Source: Candidatus Pacearchaeota archaeon (lineage in GTDB: Archaea; Nanoarchaeota; Nanoarchaeia; Pacearchaeales; GW2011-AR1). From it: a stretch of 6,509 nucleotides of DNA. The position numbers were made by a program, and so were the translations under genes. The notes under the pieces are model-generated. The model did no database searches. It saw only the letters and a program-made list of their open reading frames with translations, and had not been told where the DNA came from. The DNA lies in the NCBI GenBank assembly GCA_002690445.1, contig NZER01000329.1:1-6509 (forward strand). Direction: 5' to 3'. This document shows, in pieces, positions 1 to 4,375 of the stretch (position 1 is its first letter; each line of letters opens with the position of its first letter).

Positions 1-2
1 TA

Positions 3-116
3 AAGATGTCGGAGAGGGTGGCAGAGATAGAAAAATATCTCCATGTGTGTCTGGGAGCAGAAGGTTTTAATGATGGGTCTTTTGAAGGATTTGCGTCTAA
101 AGGAAGAACTAACTAA
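3..116 (+). CDS. C-terminal tail of an unidentified protein (5' end outside window)
   Basis: One frame stays open from the left edge to a TAA at 114-116, giving a tail of 37 codons that ends FEGFASKGRTN. The other two forward frames close early (TAA at 1-3 and near 68-70). The TAA shares its last base with the ATG of the next gene (TAATG), a layout typical of translationally coupled phage genes, which supports this as a real gene end. An internal ATG at 6-8 could make it a 36-residue peptide instead, but no ribosome binding site can be seen because the sequence starts there. No family is recognisable from the tail. Confidence 0.6.
   Translation, partial: KMSERVAEIEKYLHVCLGAEGFNDGSFEGFASKGRTN
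99..106 (+). promoter_or_regulatory. Ribosome binding site for the 147-residue zinc-ribbon protein
   Basis: AAAGGAAG lies 9 nt before the ATG at 116, inside the last codons of the preceding gene. It is a good purine-rich Shine-Dalgarno match and supports the ATG at 116 rather than a later start. Confidence 0.6.
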
Positions 117-559
117 TGACTAAACAATACGCAGTTTTTACAGAAGTTAAACAGGTAACCAAATTCTATTTGGTCGAAGTTGAATCAGATGAGAACCTAC
201 ATGGAAGATGGAGTGATGAAGTTCCTAATGAAATCCATACTGAAGTCAGACAAAAGTTTATGGATAAAAAAAGACGTTATGTTGGAAAAAAGGAAGAGCA
301 ACCTTTTATGTCTTATGCAGACAGTTCTAATATCTACTCTCTCAATACATTTTGTGGGGTATGTGAAGGACGATTACAACGTCAATATGGATCAAATTAC
401 TGGTGTGACAGATGTCAAAAAGACCAGTTCTATGACTTCCATGATTTTCAAATTTTCTCCTATGGCGGTAACGAAAGAATGGCATTAGAAGATATAGAAG
501 AGATGGGAGAAGTCAAAGGACTTGTCAATAGATACGATAGAAAACAGAAGTTGACATAG
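116..559 (+). CDS. Small protein with one C4 zinc ribbon, function unknown
   Basis: A 147-residue protein starts at an ATG overlapping the previous stop and has a good Shine-Dalgarno just upstream. The only clear motif is a zinc ribbon formed by C80-x2-C83 and C97-x2-C100 with a 13-residue spacer (FCGVC and WCDRC), which probably binds one structural zinc. The N-terminal 55 residues begin with a strand-rich stretch (YAVFTEVKQVTKFYLVEVES) and become Lys/Arg-rich near residues 50-60. The C-terminal 30 residues are charged and probably helical. Single zinc ribbons of this kind are common in small phage proteins that bind nucleic acid or the host transcription machinery, but nothing here identifies the partner. 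The TAG stop lies at the foot of an inverted repeat that may end this transcript. I do not recognise the family. Confidence 0.85.
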   Translation: MTKQYAVFTEVKQVTKFYLVEVESDENLHGRWSDEVPNEIHTEVRQKFMDKKRRYVGKKEEQPFMSYADSSNIYSLNTFCGVCEGRLQRQYGSNYWCDRCQKDQFYDFHDFQIFSYGGNERMALEDIEEMGEVKGLVNRYDRKQKLT

Positions 560-586
560 GTCATGTCAACTTTATTATAATTATTT
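547..586 (+). terminator. Inverted repeat with T-rich tail: weak terminator or operator
   Basis: AAGTTGACAT (548-557) and ATGTCAACTT (563-572) are perfect 10-bp reverse complements around a 5-nt loop, and a G-T pair (547/573) can extend the stem. The right arm runs into a T-rich stretch (TTTATTATAATTATTT). The repeat starts at the very end of the zinc-ribbon gene, whose TAG sits at 557-559. The position suits a rho-independent terminator, but only 3 of the 10 stem pairs are G-C and the T-run is broken, so termination would be weak. The left arm also contains TTGACA, so the palindrome could be an operator over the -35 element described next. I cannot choose between the two from sequence. Confidence 0.45.
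551..581 (+). promoter_or_regulatory. Consensus-like sigma70 promoter upstream of the SNF2 gene
   Basis: TTGACA at 551-556 and TATAAT at 576-581 both match the bacterial sigma70 consensus exactly. The 19-nt spacer is longer than the optimal 17, which would lower activity. A start about 7 nt after the -10 box falls around 587-589, on the ATG that opens the in-frame upstream extension of the SNF2 gene. Transcripts would then be nearly leaderless for that ATG, which fits the absence of a Shine-Dalgarno there. The -35 box lies in the left arm of a 10-bp inverted repeat, so a dimeric repressor could occlude it. AT-rich DNA produces TATAAT by chance, so this stays a prediction. Confidence 0.45.
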
Positions 587-685
587 ATGAGTATGAAACT
601 TAACTTTCCATATAACCCCGCACTGATTGAGAAGATCAAGACTATACCCACACGTACTTGGCTACCTGACGAAAAGGCATGGTAA
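587..685 (+). pseudogene. In-frame N-terminal HARP-like piece of the SNF2 gene, cut by TAA
   Basis: From the ATG at 587 (or 593) 32 codons run to a TAA at 683-685, in the same frame as the SNF2 gene that continues at 686. The peptide carries FPYNPALIEKIKTIP followed by WLPDEKAW. From family knowledge this resembles the opening of the HARP-like region found before many SNF2/SMARCAL1-type ATPases, where a Y-x-P-x-L-x-x-x-I-K-x-I-P stretch is followed by a beta turn ending in W-x-V-P. The TAA occupies the x after the last Trp, and the next codons (V-S-D-E-F-A-D-R-A) continue as the domain would. A sense codon one substitution from TAA, such as Tyr TAT or TAC, would restore a 557-residue protein. 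No Shine-Dalgarno precedes either ATG. The piece could be a broken 5' end, a readthrough product, or a tiny leader peptide; the homology makes the first two more likely. Confidence 0.75.
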
Positions 686-2260
686 GTGTCAGATGAGTTT
701 GCTGATCGAGCGATTGGGTATATCGGGGAATACTATCCTCAGATAGCTAATGGTCTAGCAACTCTTGCAGAGCAGACTAGAGGCGCGTCAGCGGTTCTTC
801 TAGAACTTGGTGGGTCTGCCTCTATCAGCGATCTGAAATCTCCTGATGCTCTTGCTAATGTTGAAGACATAAAAAATAAGCTATCCCTTCCTTATGACTT
901 GTTTCCATACCAAGAACTATGTGTTGCGTATATGGAAGAGGTTTATAAAGAAGGTAATGGAATCCTTATTGCAGACGAGATGGGTCTTGGTAAAACAATT
1001 GAGGCTATTGCATGGTTATCTCTACATCCAGAGATAAGACCTGTAATGGTAGTTTGCCCCGCCTCAGTTAAACAGAACTGGTATAGAGAAATAAAGAAGT
1101 GGATACCGGATGCTAATGTCCAACTTATCCGTAATGGAAAGGATACGTTTGAATCAGGTAATGATTTCTATGTAATTAATTATGATTTGATCTGGAGATT
1201 GAAAGATATAGATAGTGTAAATGTCGAATCAATCATATTTGATGAAGTTACTGCCATTAAAGAATCTAAAGCCAAGAGAAGTAAGACCTCAAAAAGGTTA
1301 GGAAGAAAAGCTAAATATGTAATTGGGCTATCTGGTACACCTATTATGAATAGACCAATAGAGTTTTATAACTTCTTGAACATGATTGCCCCAAAAGAAT
1401 TTAATAATTGGGTTTACTTTGGTACTCGATACTGCGGTGGAAGACAAATTCGCATTGGTAACCGTCAAATATGGCAGTTTTCTGGTGCAACTAACCTTAA
1501 TGAACTAGGAAAAAGACTTAAATCTTTAATGCTAAGACGTAAAAAAGAACAGGTTTTAACTGAATTACCTGCAAAAAGACGTCAAACAATGTATTTAGAG
1601 TTACCTTATAAGTATAGAAAAGAGTATATTAAAAAGGAAAAGGATCTGATTTGGAGTTTAGATGCACTAAAAAGTGATAGAAGTCTTCAAGTTCCAGATG
1701 TATTAGCAAAACTAGGATTGCTTAGACATGCCATCGGTATGGCTAAAGTAGAAATAGCAAACAGTTATATTAAGCAAGTAACAGAAAGTGACAACAAATT
1801 AGTTGTATTTGCACATCATCAAGATGTACTGAACAAACTCGAAGAAAATGTAAAGAACGCAAAAATTAAGTATGTACGCGCAGACGGTAGTACACCAACT
1901 GAAGATCGCCAGAAGTATATAGATAGATTTCAAGAAGACGATAACTGCAAGGTATTCCTAGCAAGTTCTGCAATGGGGATGGGAATCACATTAACCGCTG
2001 CAAGCAATGCGTTGTTTGTAGAACGCCAATGGTCACCATCACTAGAAGAACAGATGGAAGATCGTATACATCGAATAGGACAAGACCGAGGAGTTCTTAT
2101 TCAGTATATGCAGGTCGAGAATACATTCGATGAAAGAATGGCAAAAGTAATAAATAACAAAAGAGAAATAATGTCGCAAGTATTAGATAGTGGCTCTGAA
2201 AGTAATAAAGTAGATATGGAAGACAGTGCTATTGATGAGGTGCTAAAAAGTTACCAGTAG
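686..2260 (+). CDS. SNF2-family DNA helicase/translocase (N-terminal domain cut off by TAA)
   Basis: This is an ATP-driven double-stranded DNA translocase of helicase superfamily 2, SNF2 group; phage versions are thought to act in replication, recombination or fork remodelling. Numbering from GTG 686 (524 residues), the motifs are Q-motif region LFPYQ (72-76), Walker A DEMGLGKT (97-104), motif Ia VVCPASVKQNW (122-132), motif II DEVT (186-189), motif III GLSGTP (214-219), RYC region near 248, motif IV LVVFAHHQDVL (372-382), and motifs V-VI GMGITLTAAS (431-440) and QWS...EDRIHRIGQ (448-466) with the arginine finger R463. Both RecA-like lobes are complete. Motif II has Thr where most family members have His (DEAH). 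GTG 686 is the first start after the in-frame TAA and has AAAAGG 8 nt upstream, so restart is possible. Homology continues upstream of the TAA, so the natural start was probably 587 or 593. The TAG stop is embedded in the next gene's ribosome binding site. Confidence 0.93.
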   Translation: MSDEFADRAIGYIGEYYPQIANGLATLAEQTRGASAVLLELGGSASISDLKSPDALANVEDIKNKLSLPYDLFPYQELCVAYMEEVYKEGNGILIADEMGLGKTIEAIAWLSLHPEIRPVMVVCPASVKQNWYREIKKWIPDANVQLIRNGKDTFESGNDFYVINYDLIWRLKDIDSVNVESIIFDEVTAIKESKAKRSKTSKRLGRKAKYVIGLSGTPIMNRPIEFYNFLNMIAPKEFNNWVYFGTRYCGGRQIRIGNRQIWQFSGATNLNELGKRLKSLMLRRKKEQVLTELPAKRRQTMYLELPYKYRKEYIKKEKDLIWSLDALKSDRSLQVPDVLAKLGLLRHAIGMAKVEIANSYIKQVTESDNKLVVFAHHQDVLNKLEENVKNAKIKYVRADGSTPTEDRQKYIDRFQEDDNCKVFLASSAMGMGITLTAASNALFVERQWSPSLEEQMEDRIHRIGQDRGVLIQYMQVENTFDERMAKVINNKREIMSQVLDSGSESNKVDMEDSAIDEVLKSYQ

Positions 2261-2263
2261 GAG
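2256..2263 (+). promoter_or_regulatory. Ribosome binding site for the HTH/zinc protein
   Basis: AGTAGGAG lies 7 nt before the ATG at 2271 and overlaps the TAG stop of the SNF2 gene (2258-2260). This ties translation of the two genes together and fixes the start of the second. Confidence 0.65.
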
Positions 2264-2270
2264 TTCTCTT

Positions 2271-2849
2271 ATGGTAAATAGCAATAAGATCAAAGCCGAA
2301 GCACTATTTAAAGAGGGTTACACTAAATCTGAGATATCTAGGAAACTAAACATCTCTAGAGAACGAGTGAGACAATTTTTAATGGGATACGTTGCTGGAT
2401 GGAAGGGTAATGAAAGAGCCTGTACATATTGTGGTTCTTCATTCATACCCAAACATAAGTATCAATCAACATGTTGTAACCGATCTATCCCTGAACAAAC
2501 ATGTGCTGTTTGTGGGGATCAGGTAAATATAACTGCCAGTAAACTAACAGCAAAAAGAATAATCGCTTGCACTAAATTAGCGTGTCAGAAAGAACGTCAC
2601 ATAAGAGTAAAAAATCAATTACGTAATGTAGCTACTAACTGTTATGCATGCGGTGAATCTACAAGAACAACTACTGGAACTCTTACTAGAAACGGTAAAG
2701 CAAGATGTGAGAGATGTGTATCCAAACAATATGTAGCTAGATGTCACATATGCGGACAGCTAATTACCAGTAAAAATGAAAGACGCGTATGTCGAACACA
2801 TATAAAGTTCGGTAAGATGTTAGCTTATTCAGACTCGTCTTCTAGATAA
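2271..2849 (+). CDS. Putative regulator: sigma-region-4-like HTH plus four zinc-binding clusters
   Basis: A 192-residue basic protein. Residues 8-38 form a helix-turn-helix (ALFKEGYTKSEISRKLNIS then RERVRQF) that strongly resembles region 4.2 of sigma factors and related HTH domains, where the S/TRERVRQ helix reads DNA. The rest carries four paired Cys clusters: C51-x2-C54 with C68-C69; C78-x2-C81 with C100-x4-C105; C124-x2-C127 with C146-x2-C149; C158-x2-C161 with C174-x2-H177. Each could hold one zinc, giving a chain of short ribbons linked by Lys/Arg-rich segments suited to nucleic-acid binding. It lacks sigma regions 2 and 3, so it is not a sigma factor. A phage transcription regulator or DNA-binding accessory protein is my inference, with a homing-type or replication DNA-binding protein as alternatives. 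It follows the SNF2 gene by 10 nt. It ends in TAA followed at once by TGA, overlapping the convergent gene by 25 bp. Confidence 0.85.
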   Translation: MVNSNKIKAEALFKEGYTKSEISRKLNISRERVRQFLMGYVAGWKGNERACTYCGSSFIPKHKYQSTCCNRSIPEQTCAVCGDQVNITASKLTAKRIIACTKLACQKERHIRVKNQLRNVATNCYACGESTRTTTGTLTRNGKARCERCVSKQYVARCHICGQLITSKNERRVCRTHIKFGKMLAYSDSSSR

Positions 2850-3268
2850 TGAAACGCGTCTAACCGATCTCGATTCATATTAGGTTCGGTTATTGATAAA
2901 TCGACTGGTGGTAGTTCCATCTCATCAAGAACTTCACTAACGTACATATCATGTAAAGCTGTATAGATTTTCTTCTTTAGACTTAAACCTATCCTCTCGC
3001 CGTTATAGGATATTCCAGAATTAGTTACTTCACGCAGTAACCACAAATCATCCTCATCTACCTCAACAGAAGTGGAATCCCCGCTATCAGATAACTCAAG
3101 AAAAGCGGACCCTAGTTTTAATAATAATTCTGGGGGAGCAGCAGAAATAGCCATCGGAGCCAATAATCTACTTCCAGAGAATCGGGGATCGAAATCTCCA
3201 TCCTCTCTTATTAGAGTTAGGCTATCATCCAAATAAAGAATCTCGTTTAGTGTTAAGTTAAGTATCAT
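2825..3268 (-). CDS. Acidic protein of unknown function, last gene of the minus-strand block
   Basis: A 147-residue acidic protein, Asp/Glu-rich throughout (for example VEVDEDDLWLLREV at 68-81 and the C-terminus YLEDESE). It has no signal peptide, membrane segment or Cys cluster. Leu-rich helical stretches occur at 4-20 (NLTLNEILYLDDSLTLI), 47-60 and 99-120. Its ATG shares one base with the TAA of the upstream endonuclease gene (TAATG) and no strong Shine-Dalgarno precedes it, so it is probably translated by coupling. Its last 25 bp overlap, on the opposite strand, the end of the HTH/zinc gene. The pairing with a nuclease gene hints at a partner or inhibitor, and acidity would suit a DNA mimic, but that is speculation. 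I do not recognise the family. Confidence 0.8.
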   Translation of the reverse strand: MILNLTLNEILYLDDSLTLIREDGDFDPRFSGSRLLAPMAISAAPPELLLKLGSAFLELSDSGDSTSVEVDEDDLWLLREVTNSGISYNGERIGLSLKKKIYTALHDMYVSEVLDEMELPPVDLSITEPNMNRDRLDAFHYLEDESE

Positions 3269-3681
3269 TAAACTAACAGCTCAAACTCTTGTAACTTTTT
3301 ATATAACTTTTTTCTATTATCTGGTTTTAATTCTTTCTGCCAAACTATCAAGGTCTGGTAATCTGACATTGAAAATAACTTAATACGCGCTTCTTCTTCA
3401 GAAGGATCGTGCCATCGCTCCCCATACATCTCTACAACTTTACGTTTCTCTCGATGCACAAAATCGGGAGCGCAGCCCATCAAGATGAATTGACCACTCC
3501 CGGTGTATTTATAAGGTAGATCTAAATAACACATGATTCCATAAAGAGTCATCTCTGCATTATTAGGCTCAGTCCTAGCTAACTTCTGCCAGAAAGCTGA
3601 AGACTTATTTATCTTTCGTGTCTGTCGCTTAGGCTTATTAAGCGCGAAAGGTTTTCTGCGATGGACACGAGATTTTACCAC
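3268..3681 (-). CDS. Predicted Vsr/DUF559-like endonuclease (PD-(D/E)XK fold)
   Basis: A 137-residue protein whose motif order matches very-short-patch-repair and DUF559-type nucleases. There is a basic N-terminal arm (1-27), a helix with NNAEMTLYGIM (E43), strand-rich YKYTGSGQFILMG, then APDFV (D73), the core strand KVVEMYGERWH (E84, W90, H91), a charged helix with E95-E97 and R99, and a final TLIVWQKEL (W114, E117). In Vsr-like enzymes the PDF aspartate and the following E-x-x-G-x-x-(W)H segment form the metal site; family members nick or cut DNA in mismatch repair, restriction or homing. The usual Cys/His zinc site of Vsr is not evident. Start is GTG at 3681, overlapping the upstream TAG by one base, with a GGTGATG ribosome-binding-like stretch about 7 nt before. 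The fold assignment is by motif only, and the target is unknown. Confidence 0.65.
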   Translation of the reverse strand: MVKSRVHRRKPFALNKPKRQTRKINKSSAFWQKLARTEPNNAEMTLYGIMCYLDLPYKYTGSGQFILMGCAPDFVHREKRKVVEMYGERWHDPSEEEARIKLFSMSDYQTLIVWQKELKPDNRKKLYKKLQEFELLV

Positions 3682-3995
3682 TACGCGTCATCACCAAGAA
3701 TCTCATTAAGAGCAATCTCAGCGGAGCCATCTACGGTATTAGTTATTCTGCCGCTATTAAGAAGAGTATTAAATCTCTGTATGTAATCCCACATAACTTG
3801 GACTTTATACTCATCAGACTGATTGTCAGTATCGGGAGTATTTTCTACCAACTCATTAAATCTGGTAGTAAGAACGTCTAATCCTTTATGAGTAACCTCT
3901 ACCAAATTTTGGATAGATAAAACCTGAGCGCGTAGATCATCGATGTCTGCCTGACTTACTACTGGAATTTCCGTAACTGTCTTCTTCGTTGTCAT
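3681..3995 (-). CDS. Small coiled-coil protein of unknown function
   Basis: A 104-residue acidic protein. Residues 14-52 (SQADIDDLRAQVLSIQ and on through TTRFNELVEN) show heptad-like spacing of Leu/Ile/Val and probably form a coiled coil. A short Asp/Asn/Ser linker (53-62) separates it from a second helical segment around 63-80 containing VQVMWDYIQRFNTLL. There are no cysteines and no membrane segment. The ATG at 3995 is well supported by a GGAAGG Shine-Dalgarno 6 nt upstream. The TAG stop overlaps the GTG of the endonuclease gene. Small coiled-coil proteins in such phage clusters may be scaffold, tail or oligomerisation components, but nothing here decides that. I do not recognise it. Confidence 0.8.
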   Translation of the reverse strand: MTTKKTVTEIPVVSQADIDDLRAQVLSIQNLVEVTHKGLDVLTTRFNELVENTPDTDNQSDEYKVQVMWDYIQRFNTLLNSGRITNTVDGSAEIALNEILGDDA

Positions 3996-4011
3996 ACCTT
4001 ACCTTCCTTTA
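3996..4011 (-). promoter_or_regulatory. Strong ribosome binding site for the coiled-coil gene
   Basis: On the minus strand AAAGGAAGG (4010-4002) is followed by TAAGGT and the ATG at 3995. The GGAAGG core is 6 nt from the start. It overlaps the TAA of the upstream His-rich gene (4011-4009). This is the clearest Shine-Dalgarno in the minus-strand block and suggests relatively strong independent translation of this gene. Confidence 0.6.
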
Positions 4012-4374
4012 TGGTAAACCTATTGTGTTCGGTTCCCTAACCTCGCCTTCCGTGTCACCTAAAACGGACTGTTCTTCTCTGGGGTCTTTTAATTTATGCT
4101 TATTCTCATGTCTGTTACCAGATTTAGCACGTTTGATCTGTAACAAAGTATGGATAGATTTTTCTAATTCTAACAGCATCTCAGAACCGATATCCTGCTT
4201 TTCAAGTCTTTCTATACCTTCTAATAAGGTAAGTATCTCTACCGCCGCATCACCATCATTAGACTTATGCAAATCACCCCAATGATGCTGCTCTACAGGA
4301 TGAAGACGATCATAGCCATCATGACGATGGTATCCGTCTTTCTGGTCTAAACGCGGACGTCCGATGCTACTCAT
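4009..4374 (-). CDS. His-rich hydrophilic protein of unknown function
   Basis: A 121-residue protein. The N-terminal 40 residues are rich in His, Asp and Tyr (DGYHRHDGYDRLHPVEQHHW), with His at 16, 18, 25, 30, 31 and 36, which could bind a metal or simply be a flexible surface arm. Residues 43-82 (VEILTLLEGIERL and MLLELEKSIHTLLQIKR) look like two amphipathic helices. The last 40 residues are charged and low in hydrophobics, so probably disordered. It starts 1 nt after the TAG of the nucleotidyltransferase gene, with AGGGAAG about 6 nt before the ATG, inside the end of that gene. Its spacing and size match unrecognised phage structural or accessory genes. No family is recognised. Confidence 0.75.
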   Translation of the reverse strand: MSSIGRPRLDQKDGYHRHDGYDRLHPVEQHHWGDLHKSNDGDAAVEILTLLEGIERLEKQDIGSEMLLELEKSIHTLLQIKRAKSGNRHENKHKLKDPREEQSVLGDTEGEVREPNTIGLP

Positions 4375-4375
4375 A

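Noticed and set aside
114..119. Repeated TAA-TGA tandem stops (114-119, 2847-2852, 3265-3270 on the minus strand)
   Set aside because: Two of the three arise from a TAATG stop/start overlap followed by A, so this is more likely a by-product of gene coupling than a safeguard against readthrough.
460..651. Minus-strand open frame across the palindrome
   Set aside because: It covers the end of the zinc-ribbon gene, the palindrome and the HARP-like piece in antisense, with no ribosome binding site or recognisable product.
683..685. Genetic code change with TAA read as an amino acid
   Set aside because: TAA ends at least five genes here at sensible places (114-116, 2847-2849, 2825-2827, 3268-3270 and 4009-4011). 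Reading through the TAA at 2825 or 4009 would run into neighbouring genes.
2781..2861. 8-bp inverted repeat AGACGCGT / ACGCGTCT around the convergent junction
   Set aside because: The arms are 65 nt apart, contain the self-palindromic ACGCGT, lie in coding sequence and have no T-run, so this is likely chance.
2861..2892. 7-bp inverted repeat TAACCGA / TCGGTTA as a terminator
   Set aside because: It has an 18-nt loop, a short stem and no T-tract, and lies inside the acidic-protein gene.
3989..4285. Plus-strand open frame opposite the His-rich gene
   Set aside because: Its Ser/Leu/Cys-rich translation is typical of an antisense shadow. The minus-strand frame has a ribosome binding site and fits the operon spacing.
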